In this document: one piece after another, positions 16,908 through 27,252 of the stretch | How the letters are laid out: every line of letters starts with the position of its first letter | Numbering within the stretch: position 1 is the stretch's first letter | Assembly: GCA_050699055.1 (NCBI GenBank) | Contig: JBOHCT010000005.1 | Location: 1 to 43,869 of the forward strand | Source: JBOHCT01 sp050699055 | Lineage (GTDB): Bacteria; Actinomycetota; Actinomycetes; Streptosporangiales; JBOHCT01 | Length of the DNA stretch: 43,869 nucleotides | Direction: 5' to 3' | Made by a program: the position numbers and the translations under genes | Notes under the pieces: model-generated | The model's database searches: none | Told to the model about the DNA's origin: nothing | What the model saw: only the letters and a program-made list of their open reading frames with translations

Positions 16908-17998
16908 CCGACCCGGATCTCGTACGGACCTTCGCCGAGGTGAGCACGCGTGACCGGGCGCTCGCGGGCGGCAAAGGGGCGAGCCTCGGCGAGCTGACCG
17001 GGATCGGGGTCGAGGTGCCGCCCGGCTGCGTGGTCACGACCGGCGCGTTTCTGCGTGCCCTTGCCGCCCTCGACGCGGACGGCGAGATCGCCGAGGAAAT
17101 AGGCCGCCTCGACCCCGATGACGGCGACGCGGTCGCCCGCGTGACATCGAGGATCCGGGGCCGGATCGCGTCGGTGCCGCTGCCCGACGACCTGCGGGAC
17201 GCGATCGCCGGCCACTGCGCGGATCTCGGCGGCGATGGCGGATCCGAGGGGGTACCGGTCGCCGTGCGATCCAGCGCCGCGGACGAGGACAGCCCCGACG
17301 CGAGCTTCGCCGGCCTGCAGGACACGTACCTGTGGGTCCGGGGCGGGGACGCGGTGGTCGACCACGTGCGCCAGTGTTGGGCAAGCCTGTACAACGTCGA
17401 GTCGGTCACCTACCGGCTACGCCGACGGTTGCCGGAACGCGGTCTCGCCATGGGCGTGGTCGTCCAGCGGATGGTCGATCCGCGGTGCGCGGGCGTGATG
17501 TTCACCCGCAGCCCGGTGACCGGCGACCGCTCGGTGGTCGCCATCGAGGGGAGCTGGGGGCTCGGCTCGGCCCTCGTCAGCGGTGACGTCACGCCGGACA
17601 CCTATCTCGTCAGCAAGGTGACCGGCGAGATCGTCAGGCGGACCGTGTCGGACAAGCGCCGGCGCCACCGGATGGGCCCGAGCGGCCGCGGCGTTCTCGA
17701 CGAAGACGTCCCCAATCACCTGCGGGAGAAGGCCTGCCTGAGCGACGACGACGTCGGCGCTCTGGTACGGATGGCCCGCCGGGTGGAGGAGCATTACGGA
17801 TGCGCCCAGGACATCGAGTGGGCGATCTCCTCCGGCCCCGACGCGACCGTCTTCCTCCTGCAGAGCCGGCCGGAGACCGCTTGGGCCGCCCGAGCGGCCG
17901 CGCCCGTCGCGGCGCCGACGGCGAAGCCCGTCGACCACGTGGCGAAGCTGCTCGGCGGCGGGGCTCCGGGCGGGCGTGGCCGCGAGGCGACGCGATGA
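16904..17998 (+). CDS. PEP-synthase-like ATP-binding (ATP-grasp) subunit
   Basis: The 364-residue product corresponds to the N-terminal ATP-grasp domain of PEP synthase and pyruvate phosphate dikinase. It contains the lysine loop LAGGKGASLGELT near residue 25 and VAVRSSAADEDSPDASFAGL near residue 115. These are followed by MVDPRCAGVMFTRSPVTGD, EGSWGLGSALVSGDVTPDTY and the metal-binding end QDIEWAISSG...VFLLQSRPETAW. Its job would be to split ATP and phosphorylate the swivel histidine carried by the preceding gene product, as PpsB does for PpsA in phenylphosphate synthase. Its stop overlaps the BCCP start (ATGA). The last 45 residues are a flexible alanine/proline-rich tail. Confidence 0.88.
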   Translation: MTDPDLVRTFAEVSTRDRALAGGKGASLGELTGIGVEVPPGCVVTTGAFLRALAALDADGEIAEEIGRLDPDDGDAVARVTSRIRGRIASVPLPDDLRDAIAGHCADLGGDGGSEGVPVAVRSSAADEDSPDASFAGLQDTYLWVRGGDAVVDHVRQCWASLYNVESVTYRLRRRLPERGLAMGVVVQRMVDPRCAGVMFTRSPVTGDRSVVAIEGSWGLGSALVSGDVTPDTYLVSKVTGEIVRRTVSDKRRRHRMGPSGRGVLDEDVPNHLREKACLSDDDVGALVRMARRVEEHYGCAQDIEWAISSGPDATVFLLQSRPETAWAARAAAPVAAPTAKPVDHVAKLLGGGAPGGRGREATR

Positions 17999-18538
17999 AC
18001 CTGACTCGCGAGGACGTACAGGACATCCTGCACATCCTGGATGACCTGCCCTTCGACCAGCTGCGGCTGCGTACGGAACGGTTCACGCTGACACTGAGCC
18101 GCACCGGTGACGGGGCGTGGACCCAGGAGTCCCGGACGCTGTCGCCGCCGAACCTGGCGGAGGAGCCGACCGGCACGGCCGGCGAGACGAGCGAGCCCGA
18201 CGGCCACGCCGCCCCGCCGCGTCGAGAGGGACAGCTCGAGGTCCGGGCTCCGCTGCTCGGCACCTTCTACCGCGCCCCCAAGCCGGGCGCGCCACCGTTC
18301 GTCGAGGTCGGCGACCGCGTGGAGGCGGACACGATCGTCGGCATCATCGAGACGATGAAGCTGATGAACTCCGTCCACGCCGGCGTGTCGGGGGTGGTCG
18401 CGGAGATCTGCCTGGCCGACGCGCAGTTCGCCGAGCAGGACGCCGTCCTGATGCTCATCGACCCGCAGAATGGGTCTGGGAAACCGGCGGGGGAATCGGG
18501 CAGCTCCCGAGCGGAGCGCCCGAGGGCCGAGGAGCACG

Positions 18539-18558
<20 letters not shown>
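17995..18558 (+). CDS. Biotin carboxyl carrier protein
   Basis: The 187-residue protein begins MNLTREDVQDILHILDDLP, an AccB-like N-terminal helix. It has a linker rich in Pro, Gly, Thr and Glu and a biotinyl domain (LEVRAPLLGTFYRAPKPGAP, then VEADTIVGIIETMKLMNSV). The lysine in ETMKLMN is the predicted biotinylation site; the usual motif is EAMKMMN, so the Ala-to-Thr and Met-to-Leu changes are unusual but conservative. After the domain there is a disordered acidic tail of about 30 residues. It carries activated CO2 between the biotin carboxylase and the carboxyltransferase encoded downstream. A four-base overlap couples it to the ATP-grasp gene. Confidence 0.88.
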
Positions 18559-20069
<1,511 letters not shown>

Positions 20070-20077
<8 letters not shown>

Positions 20078-21536
20078 CGTCCAGGTCCTCGACGTGTCGC
20101 TGCGGGACGGCAACCAGAGCCTGTGGAGCGCCACCGGGCTGCGCACGTCCCACATTCTGGAGATCGCGCCGGTCATGGACAGGATCGGGTTCCGGGCCCT
20201 CGACTACACGTCGAGCACCCACATGGGAGTCGCGGTACGCGTCCACAAGGAGGACCCGTGGGAATGTATCCGGCTGACCCATGCCGCGGCCCCGAACACG
20301 GCCCTGCAGTTCATCGGCACCGGCTTCCGCTTCATCTCGTGGGAGGCCGCCCACCCGGAGCTGATGCGGCTCGCGTACGAGAGGCTCGTCGCGGCCGGCA
20401 TCTCACGGTTCGTCGTGCTCGACCCCATGCACGACATGGAGGCGGCGCGGCGCACGGCCGCGATGATCCGCGGAGCGGGCGGAGCGGAGATCGTCGGGGC
20501 GCTCACGCACACGGTCAGCGCGGTGCACGACGACGCCTTCTACGCGGACCTCGCCGCGCAGATGGCGGCGTGCCCGGACATCGACCGGGTGTACGTCAAG
20601 GATCCTTCCGGCCTGCTGACCCCGGAACGCGCCCGCACGCTGATCCCCGCGGTCAGGTCCCGGCTGGGCGCGACGCCCCTGGAGCTGCACTCGCACTGCA
20701 CGCTTGGCCTCTCGCCGCTGTCGTACCTGGCCGCCGCCGAGCTCGGCGTCGAGGTACTGCAGGTGGCCTGCGGGCCGCTGGCCAACGGCAGCTCGCTGCC
20801 GAACGCCGAACGCGTCGTGGCGAACCTGCGCGAGCTGGGCCACACGGTCGACGTCGACGACCGGCTGCTCGCGCGGACGGCCGACTACTTCGCCCGGCTG
20901 GCACGGGCCGAAGGCCTGCCGGTCGGCACGCCACGCGAGTACGACGCCACCTTCCTGCGCCACCAGGTCGCCGGCGGCGTGCTGACGACAACGAGGCGGC
21001 AGCTCGCTGAACTCGGCCTCGAGGACCGCTTCGACGCGGTCATGGCGGAGGTGAGCCGGGTACGCGCCGAGCTCGGTTACCCGATCATGGTGACACCCTT
21101 CCCGCAGATGGTCTGCTCCCAGGCGCTGTACAACGTGATCAGCGACGAGCGCTACGGCAACGTTCCCGACCAGGTGATCCGGTACGTGCTCGGCCGGTTC
21201 GGGCGGCCCACGGGGCCGGTGGACCCCGATGTGGAGGACCGCATCCTGTCGCGGACCCGCGCGCGGCAGCTGGCGGCCGAGCCTCCCCCGCCGGACCCCG
21301 CCGAGCTGCGCCGCCGCCTCCCGCGCGGGATCTCGGACGAGGAACTGCTGCTGCGTGCGACCATGCCCGCCGACCAGGTCGACGCGATGGTCGCCGCCGG
21401 ACCCGCGCGGCGCCACTACAACCCCGACATCGAACCCATCCTCGACCTGCTCCGTGAGCTGCGCTCGCGGCCCGCCGCGCCCGACATCGTCCTCGACAAG
21501 CCCGACTTCCGATTGGAACTGCGCAGTGGCCACTGA
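20070..21536 (+). CDS. OadA/PycB-type carboxyltransferase
   Basis: The ATG at 20070 has GGGAG upstream and gives 488 residues. The HMGL-like TIM barrel begins LDVSLRDGNQSLWSATGLRT. It has the catalytic-lysine strand RVYVKDPSGLLTPERA and the metal strand LELHSHCTLGLSPLSYLAAA. The C-terminal conserved carboxylase domain includes VTPFPQMVCSQALYNVISDE, RYGNVPDQVIRYVLGRFG and ISDEELLLRATMP. Relatives are the transcarboxylase parts of pyruvate carboxylase and oxaloacetate decarboxylase, which move CO2 between biotin and an enolisable alpha-keto compound. The usual HTHDT is HSHCT here, and the usual SMSGxTSQP is replaced by PLANGSSLP. The acceptor is therefore probably not pyruvate. No biotinyl domain is attached; BCCP is separate. 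Confidence 0.88.
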
Positions 21537-22497
21537 AGCGGCCGGCTCCATACCTGATCGCTCCGTGGTGGCGGCTCGGGATGTCCCCTCGTCCGTGGTC
21601 GAGCGGCTGCGGGCGGCACGCGGCTTCCTTTTCGATATGGACGGCACGCTGGTGCTCGGTGACCGGCGCAACCACGGGCTGCGGCCGCTGCCCGGCGCGC
21701 TGGATATCACCAGGTGGCTCGCCGAGCGGCCGGTGCCGTACGTCGTGTTCACCAACGGCACCGGGCGCACGCCCGGGGAGTACGCGGCGACGCTGCGCGA
21801 GGTCGGGTTCGGGGTCGCCGACGACGCGGTGATGACGCCCGCCAGCAGCGCCGTCGACCTGTTCCTCCGCCGGGGACATCGCCGCGTCCTCGTGCTCGGC
21901 ACCGAGGGCCTGACGCGCCCGCTGCGCGAGGCGGGCATCGACGCGGTGCCGCCGCGGGCCCGCGAACAAGGCCGGCCGGGCGCGGACGCGGTGCTGGTCG
22001 GCCTGTACCGGGAGTTCACCATGGACGACCTGGAGGCGGCCTGCCACGCGGTCTGGGCAGGAGCGACGCTGTACAGCTGCTCGCAGTCGGTGTTCTTCGC
22101 GACGGCGGAGGGGCGGGCGCTCGGCACCTCACGGGCGATCTGCGCGATGATCACCAGCGTGACGGGCCGCCGGCCCCGCGTTGTCGGCAAGCCGTCGAGG
22201 GATGCGCTGCGCAGCGCCGGCCATCGACTCGGCGTGCCGACGCGGGACCTGGCCGTCGTCGGCGACGATCCCGTCCTCGAGGTCCCGATGGCGCACCGTG
22301 GCGACTCGCTGGCCGTCGCGGTGGGTACCGGCATCGGCGCCGACGACGCGTATGCGAGGCTTCCTGAAGGGGCGCGTCCACACCTGGTCATGCGGGGTAT
22401 CGACGAGTTCCTCGCACTGTGCAGGGAGGTGGACGCGGCAACGCTGACAGCGCCGATCAAGCCGTCTCGATCAAGGAGGGCGAGTGGACCCGAGTGA
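21526..22497 (+). CDS. HAD-superfamily IIA phosphatase (NagD-like)
   Basis: From GTG 21526, overlapping the carboxyltransferase end by 11 bases, the product is 323 residues. Motif I is GFLFDMDGTLVLGDR near residue 37, with nucleophile and acid/base Asp. Motif II is YVVFTNGTGRTPGEYAATL, the C2 cap follows, and motifs III/IV are RVVGKPSRDALRSAG and LAVVGDDPVLEVPMA. This is the subclass IIA arrangement of NagD and 4-nitrophenyl-phosphate or 2-phosphoglycolate phosphatases. In this operon it could hydrolyse a phosphorylated intermediate made by the PEP-synthase-like enzyme, either for turnover or to repair dead-end products. The substrate is unproven. Confidence 0.87.
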   Translation: MATEAAGSIPDRSVVAARDVPSSVVERLRAARGFLFDMDGTLVLGDRRNHGLRPLPGALDITRWLAERPVPYVVFTNGTGRTPGEYAATLREVGFGVADDAVMTPASSAVDLFLRRGHRRVLVLGTEGLTRPLREAGIDAVPPRAREQGRPGADAVLVGLYREFTMDDLEAACHAVWAGATLYSCSQSVFFATAEGRALGTSRAICAMITSVTGRRPRVVGKPSRDALRSAGHRLGVPTRDLAVVGDDPVLEVPMAHRGDSLAVAVGTGIGADDAYARLPEGARPHLVMRGIDEFLALCREVDAATLTAPIKPSRSRRASGPE

Positions 22498-23344
22498 CCT
22501 CGTGGCGATCGACGTGCATGTCCACGTGGAGGTCGACGCCCACGGACACTTCTCGCTCCCGGAGGAGTTCCTGGACGCGTCCTCGACGTACTTCCGGTCC
22601 GCGCACCGGACCCCCGACATCCACGAGATCGCGGCCCACTACCGGGAACGCCGGATCGGCGCCGTGGTTTTCTCTGTCGACGCCGAGGCGTTCACCGGCC
22701 ACCCTGCTCTCTCCAACGAGGAGATAGCGGAGGGCGCGGCGGAGCACAGCGACGTGCTCATGCCGTTCGCCAGCGTCGACCCGGCGAAGGGCAAGGCCGG
22801 CGCCCGGACCTTCCGGCGGCTGGTGGACTCCTACGGCATGCGCGGCCTCAAGCTTCATCCCAGCGTCCAGGGGTTCGCGCCGAACGACGGCAGCGCCTAC
22901 CCGCTCCTCGAGGTGGCGCAGGAGCTCCGCGTACCCGTCCTCTTCCACACTGGGCAGACCGGCATCGGCGCCGGCATGCCGGGCGGCGGAGGGGTGCGCC
23001 TGCGCTACTCGAACCCGATGCTGCTCGACGACGTGGCCGTGGATTTCCCCGACCTGACGATCATCATGGCGCACCCGTCCTTCCCCTGGCAGGACCAGGC
23101 ACTTTCTGTCGCCACGCACAAGCCGGGCGTCTTCATCGACCTGTCCGGCTGGGCGCCGAAGTACTTTCCGCCGCAGCTGGTGCGGTACGCCAACACGCTG
23201 CTGCAGGAGAAGATCCTCTTCGGAACGGACTACCCGCTGCTGACCCCCGACCGCTGGCTGGGCGAGTTCGAGAAGCTCGAGATCAAGCCGCACGTGCGTC
23301 CGAAGATCCTCAAGGACAACGCGGTCCGCCTGCTTGGCCTCTAG
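22484..23344 (+). CDS. Amidohydrolase-2 family metal-dependent hydrolase/decarboxylase
   Basis: The GTG at 22484 has AAGGAGGGCGA before it and gives 286 residues. Metal sites are VAIDVHVHVEV at the N-terminus, GLKLHPSVQGF, VPVLFHTGQTG, IIMAHPSFPW and FGTDYPLLTPDRW with the catalytic Asp. This is the amidohydrolase-2 (ACMSD/gamma-resorcylate decarboxylase) branch. Members hydrolyse C-C, C-N or lactone bonds, hydrate, or decarboxylate (hydroxy)aromatic acids. It is the last gene of the operon, overlaps the HAD gene by 14 bases, and ends 11 bp before the convergent DDAH-like gene. Its place in the proposed ketone pathway is unclear; processing the substrate before phosphorylation is one option. 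Confidence 0.87.
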   Translation: MDPSDLVAIDVHVHVEVDAHGHFSLPEEFLDASSTYFRSAHRTPDIHEIAAHYRERRIGAVVFSVDAEAFTGHPALSNEEIAEGAAEHSDVLMPFASVDPAKGKAGARTFRRLVDSYGMRGLKLHPSVQGFAPNDGSAYPLLEVAQELRVPVLFHTGQTGIGAGMPGGGGVRLRYSNPMLLDDVAVDFPDLTIIMAHPSFPWQDQALSVATHKPGVFIDLSGWAPKYFPPQLVRYANTLLQEKILFGTDYPLLTPDRWLGEFEKLEIKPHVRPKILKDNAVRLLGL

Positions 23345-23355
23345 GGCGGTGCCGC

Positions 23356-24258
23356 TCAGGCGCGGAGGATCGGGGCGGTCAGGCAGGTGGGGCCGCCGTC
23401 GCCCTTGAGCGAGATCTCCGAACCGTCGTAGACGTACACCTCGCAGCCGTGGGCTTCGAGGGCCGCGCGGGTTCGAGGGTTCCCGTCGACCATCACGACG
23501 ACGCCCGGGCGTACCGGCAGGATGTTGCATGCCATCGTGTCGTACTCATCCGGGTCGACCGCGATGACCGTGATCCTCCGCTCCGCCAGTGCCTGCATCA
23601 GGCTCACCGGGGCCAGCGGAGGATACCCGGCCACGAGGTCGTCGGCCAGCGGCGAGAAGAACGACATCAGGTGCAGCACGTGGTCGGGCCCGCGGTCGTG
23701 CGGCAGGTTCGCCGACTCGACCCGTACGCCCTCCTCGGCCAGGATGTCGGACAGCTGGCGTACGGCCTCGGCGTTCGTACGATAGCTGCGACCGACGAGG
23801 AGGGTGTCCTCGTCCAGCCACACCATGTCACCCCCGTCGGCGAGGGCCGACCCGTGCAGCCGGGCGGTCACGGGCACGCCCGCCGCCTCATACGCCTCGC
23901 CGAGAGTGACTGGCTCGCGGGCACGCGCGGGTTTGGTCATCTGGAACAGGATCGCGCCACGCCCGCTGACCATGCCGGGGTCACGGATGTAAGTGGCGTC
24001 GACGAGGCCGTCCGCGGCATCGGCCACCGCGACCTCGCACCCCAGGTCGGTCAGCAGCTCGCAGAACCGCCCGTGCTGGGACACGAGGAGGTCGGGGTCT
24101 GGCGGATGCCAACCCGCGGCGACGAAGTCGCCCGCGGTCGCAGGCCGGCGTACGAGCACCCGCCGCAAGGCCGCGGTCATGGAACGAACCCCAAAGCCCC
24201 GGCCGTCGTGGACGGCGTCTGCCGTCTGATCCCGGATCGCGCCCATCGCGGTCAGCAT
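23356..24258 (-). CDS. Dimethylargininase/arginine-deiminase-like amidinotransferase
   Basis: The 300-residue product has the penta-beta-propeller signatures of the DDAH group: FGVRSMTAALRRVLVRRPA, DATYIRDPGMVS with the substrate-binding Asp, GGDMVWLDEDTLLVG, the catalytic His in DHVLHLMSFFSPL and the nucleophilic Cys in GDGGPTCLTAPIL. Such enzymes hydrolyse methylarginines to citrulline, or act as ornithine/arginine-type deiminases. ATG 24258 overlaps the upstream DedA stop by seven bases, so the two are co-transcribed. A second ATG at 24246 lies seven bases after TATGCT and could be a leaderless start. The gene is complete and lies outside the carboxylation pathway. Confidence 0.87.
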   Translation of the reverse strand: MLTAMGAIRDQTADAVHDGRGFGVRSMTAALRRVLVRRPATAGDFVAAGWHPPDPDLLVSQHGRFCELLTDLGCEVAVADAADGLVDATYIRDPGMVSGRGAILFQMTKPARAREPVTLGEAYEAAGVPVTARLHGSALADGGDMVWLDEDTLLVGRSYRTNAEAVRQLSDILAEEGVRVESANLPHDRGPDHVLHLMSFFSPLADDLVAGYPPLAPVSLMQALAERRITVIAVDPDEYDTMACNILPVRPGVVVMVDGNPRTRAALEAHGCEVYVYDGSEISLKGDGGPTCLTAPILRA

Positions 24259-25004
24259 AGGGGGGCGTCACTCGTGGCTCGTGTCCCCGTCTCGCCCGGA
24301 TGGCCAGTCTCCTCCAGGGGGCCAGTCTCCTCCAGGGGGCCCACGGCAGGGCATTCCGCGAGGTTTTCCGCGGGGTTCTCCCCCGTCTTTTCCGCGCGGT
24401 CCACCGTGCCGCGGGGCCGCCGCAGGTGGCGGACGACCTCTATGAGCACGGTGATCGTGATCGCGACTCCGAGGCCGAGGAACACACCCTTGATCGGGTC
24501 GTGCTGGAAGGCGACGCCGCCCAGGTAACCGATCAGCGCGGAGTACGCCCCCCAAGACAGGGCCGCGATGGAGTCGAAGAAGGAGAAGGAGCGCAGCGGG
24601 TAGCCGACCCCGCCCGCGGTTATCGTGGCGGCGGTCCGGCCACCCGGCACGTAGCGGGCGACGACGAGGATCAGCCCGCCGCGTTCGGCGAGCACCCTGC
24701 CCGCCCAGTCGAAGGCCGCGCGCCGGCGCGTACCTGTCCGCGCACGCCTCAGCAGCCGATGACCCGCCGCTCGACCGATGAGATACGACGCGTGGTCCCC
24801 GACGAACGCACCGAGAGCGGAGACAGCGATGACGAGAATGAGGTTCGGCTCGCCGGTCGCGGCGAATACCCCGGCCGTGATGACCAGGCTCTCGCTCGGG
24901 ACCGAGGGGAAGAAGCCGTCGATCGCCGCGAACGCGAAGAGGACCAGGTAGATCCATGGTGAGGTGATCGCCTGGTGGGCCAGATCGAGGACGGTGGCGG
25001 TCAC
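24252..25004 (-). CDS. DedA-family membrane protein
   Basis: The 250-residue protein shows the DedA/VTT layout: reentrant segment AIDGFFPSVPSESLVITAGVF, GAFVGDHASYLIGRAAGHRL, the signature ARYVPGGRTAATITAGGVGYP and two C-terminal membrane helices. DedA proteins act as lipid transporters that help recycle undecaprenyl phosphate or keep envelope homeostasis. The last 55 residues are an acidic, repeat-containing cytoplasmic tail (GPLEETG twice) that is not part of the family. The GTG start shares a GTGA overlap with the small upstream ORF. It precedes and overlaps the DDAH-like gene. Confidence 0.87.
   Translation of the reverse strand: MTATVLDLAHQAITSPWIYLVLFAFAAIDGFFPSVPSESLVITAGVFAATGEPNLILVIAVSALGAFVGDHASYLIGRAAGHRLLRRARTGTRRRAAFDWAGRVLAERGGLILVVARYVPGGRTAATITAGGVGYPLRSFSFFDSIAALSWGAYSALIGYLGGVAFQHDPIKGVFLGLGVAITITVLIEVVRHLRRPRGTVDRAEKTGENPAENLAECPAVGPLEETGPLEETGHPGETGTRATSDAPLC
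24302..24337. repeat. 18-bp perfect tandem duplication in the dedA 3' end
   Basis: GGCCAGTCTCCTCCAGGG occurs twice head to tail (24302-24319, 24320-24337) with part of a third unit after it. Because 18 is a multiple of three the frame is kept, so the DedA tail repeats PLEETG. It looks like a recent slippage product. Confidence 0.8.
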
Positions 25005-25162
25005 GATCCGCCCCGCCGCAGGTCTGCGTCAGCGGCGGGCCTGCCCATCGTGGGCTCGTCGCCTGCGCGGGCCGCCGCCGGGGTTCGTCCCGGTGGGATC
25101 CAGTGTCCCGCGAGCCACCCACCGAACCCCCCAGCGCCGACCCGCCCCCACTTCACGTCGGT
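25001..25162 (-). CDS. 53-residue hypothetical protein upstream of dedA
   Basis: ATG 25162 follows GAGGGGAGCCCAC and opens a 53-codon frame beginning MTDVKWGRVGAGGFGGWLAG. Its TGA overlaps the dedA GTG (GTGA). It has a glycine-rich start and a polar, basic tail; no membrane helix or known domain is recognised. Support comes from the ribosome site and the four-base overlap. The sequence could also be just the dedA leader. The next 250 bases upstream (25163-25410) show no gene I can support. Confidence 0.4.
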   Translation of the reverse strand, partial: TDVKWGRVGAGGFGGWLAGHWIPPGRTPAAARAGDEPTMGRPAADADLRRGGS

Positions 25163-25410
25163 CATGTGGGCTCCCCTCACGCGTCCTTCCTCCCGTACAC
25201 TCACACCCTCTCCAGGACCAGCACCCCCTGTGATCAGGGAATTCCCCGGTCAAGCCCCTGAGTGGTCCCTGACCCGATCCCCGAGAGACGTGACGCGGGA
25301 CGCCCCCCGGAAGCCCCCTGAGGGCCCGGATTCCCCGCAGACTTCGCCGCCGCGTCTCGTCCACCGCGGCGACCTCTGCGGCACCCATCGGTCGGCCGTC
25401 AGCGCCTTCG

Positions 25411-26334
25411 GTGGACAGCACTTGCGAGCGGCGGGCGCGAGTCTGGGCGCGAGGCGGGCGGTACAGCACCCGCTTCCGGCGTAACCCCGACGGTTCCGCG
25501 GACCTGGCCGGGCTGAACCTTCCGGTGGATCGGGTCGCCGCCGCGGCCGCCCGCATCGACGCGTTGGCCAAGGCCGCCAAACGTGCCGGCAGCCACCGGC
25601 CGATCGACCACCTGCGCGCGGAGCTGTTCCTCGGCATGACCGACGGCGCCTACACCGGTCTGGACGACGCCGCCATCCTCGCGACACTGCTGTCGGCCGG
25701 CGGCGACGACGACGGCGACGGCGGTGACACCGGCGCCGGTGAGGACATCGTCGCCGGCAGCGGGCTGGGTGGCGACCGCGGCGACGGTGAGAAGGGCGAT
25801 GACGCGGGCGGCGGGTCAGGCGACCGGGCCCCCGAGACCCACGCGTCGGCAGGCAACCGCGGCGGGATCGAGCTGCGCGTGCGGTTGAGCACCCTGCTCG
25901 GCCGCGACCAGCATCCAGCCGAGATCGCCGGATGGGGGCCGCTACACGCAGACCTCGCCCGGGACCTGATCCCGACCCTGCCGCGGGCGGAGTGGCGGTT
26001 CGTGGTCACCGACACCGCCGGGCACCTGCGTCACGTCGGGATCACCCGCGCCCGCCCGGCCGGGACGCCTGCCGGCGGGGGCCGGTCCGGCGACGTGGTC
26101 GAGCTGCAAGTCCCCGCCACCCTGCTGGAGACCCACCCACGCGACGAGCCTCCCGAGCCGATCATCGAACCGTTGCCCGGTCCCATCCCGGGCCAGGGCG
26201 ACCCGTCCCGCATCATCACGCCCGTTGACGACGACTGGACGGACGACCACATCCTCGAACGCCCCGCACCGAAGTCCCATCCGCCACCCTCCGGGCCGCG
26301 CTATGACCTCGACACCGATCCCCCGCCGTTCTGA
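25411..26334 (+). pseudogene. 13E12/DUF222 HNH endonuclease remnant without HNH domain
   Basis: From about 25460 the frame reads as the middle of a DUF222 protein (GLNLPVDRVAAAAARIDALA, HRPIDHLRAELFLGMTDGAY). It continues through a Gly/Asp linker and a second conserved block (IELRVRLSTLLGRDQHPAEI, EWRFVVTDTAGHLRHVGITR, VVELQVPATLLE). It then jumps to the family C-terminal tail (EPIIEPLPGPIPGQG, DLDTDPPPF). The DUF222 start and the whole central HNH nuclease (CxxC...HH) are missing, and no ribosome site is seen at 25411. In actinomycetes these genes are abundant, repetitive and often decayed. The 3' end overlaps the convergent dehydrogenase gene by 34 bases. Confidence 0.75.
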
Positions 26335-27239
26335 ATCGTTAAGGGGGCGGCGAGCGGGCGACCGGTCCATTCCTCCCACAGCTTCGCGATCGAGGCGTAG
26401 TCCTCGCGGGCGAGGTCTCCGCCGGCCGCGATCTCGTACACGGTGTGGGCGGCCTGTGTCGCGAAGAGCGGTACGCCGGAATCCCGCGCCAACTCGAGCG
26501 CAAGCACCGAGTCCTTCCGCGCGGCCTCTGTCGGCATGCCGCCCTCGTAGTCGCCGCGCAGTATCCGCTCGGCGAAGCGGTGGGTGAGCGGACGCGTCAG
26601 CCCGGCCTCCGGGCCGCTCAACAGGTCGACTATCGCCTCTCCGGGAACCCCCGTCGCGGCCGCCATCGCCCCCGCCTCGACGAGCACCACCATGACGGCG
26701 TGGGCGACCGCGTTGTTGATGACCTTGGCCGCCATGCCGCTGCCGACCGGGCCGAACCGCACCTGCCGCGGGGTCAGGGCGTCGAGGACCGGTCGGGCGA
26801 GCTCGACGTCCTCGTCCGCGCCGCCGACGAGCAGCGTCGAGCATCCGTCGTACATCTGCTGGACGCCGGACAGGATCGCCGCGTCGACGAGCCGCACCGA
26901 CCGCTCCTCACAGGCCGCTCGCATGCGCCACATATCGGCGGGGTTGACGGTGCTGGTCTCGATGATCAGCCCACCCGGACGCATGCTTGGCACCAGTGCC
27001 TCGACCTCCTGCTGAGAGATCGCCGGGGCGGGTAGGGAGAGCACGACGGTGCCGGCCGCCGCCACCTCGGCGAGGTCTCGCGCCCGGGTGAGGCCGTACG
27101 CCTCGACGACCGCCGTCGCCCGGGCACCGTCGGGGTCGTAGGCGACGACCGGCCGCGCCGCGGCCAGCCGGCTCGCGACCGCACTGCCCATGTTGCCGAG
27201 CCCGCACAGGCCGACGGCCGCGGGGTCCTGCTCGCTCAT
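26301..27239 (-). CDS. 3-hydroxyisobutyrate dehydrogenase-like oxidoreductase
   Basis: From ATG 27239 the product is 312 residues. The N-terminal Rossmann motif is GLCGLGNMGSAVASRLAAAR. The substrate loop is IIETSTVNPADMW, followed by LVDAAILSGVQQM where family members usually have DAPVSGG. The catalytic lysine is in GSGMAAKVINNAVAHAV near residue 180. Beta-hydroxyacid dehydrogenases of this type oxidise 3-hydroxyisobutyrate, tartronate semialdehyde-type or related acids with NAD(P). It is the last gene of the leftward operon and starts 13 bp after the aldehyde dehydrogenase. That placing suits the sequence hydroxy acid, semialdehyde, acid. The C-terminal 11 codons overlap the HNH remnant. 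Confidence 0.88.
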   Translation of the reverse strand: MSEQDPAAVGLCGLGNMGSAVASRLAAARPVVAYDPDGARATAVVEAYGLTRARDLAEVAAAGTVVLSLPAPAISQQEVEALVPSMRPGGLIIETSTVNPADMWRMRAACEERSVRLVDAAILSGVQQMYDGCSTLLVGGADEDVELARPVLDALTPRQVRFGPVGSGMAAKVINNAVAHAVMVVLVEAGAMAAATGVPGEAIVDLLSGPEAGLTRPLTHRFAERILRGDYEGGMPTEAARKDSVLALELARDSGVPLFATQAAHTVYEIAAGGDLAREDYASIAKLWEEWTGRPLAAPLTIQNGGGSVSRS

Positions 27240-27252
27240 CCGAGTCCCCCAG

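Noticed and set aside
20403..22460. Long leftward open frame opposite the carboxyltransferase and HAD genes
   Set aside because: It is a shadow frame with arginine- and serine-rich sequence and no ribosome site or domain. The sense strand carries two well-conserved genes.
24246..24258. DDAH-like gene starting only at 24246 as another leaderless case
   Set aside because: TATGCT lies seven, not six, bases before this ATG, and the gene overlaps dedA, which suggests coupled translation. It is kept only as an alternative start.
25029..25637. Leftward 202-codon frame upstream of dedA
   Set aside because: It is arginine-rich and overlaps the HNH remnant in antisense. Only the short 53-codon frame with a ribosome site and a GTGA overlap is supportable.
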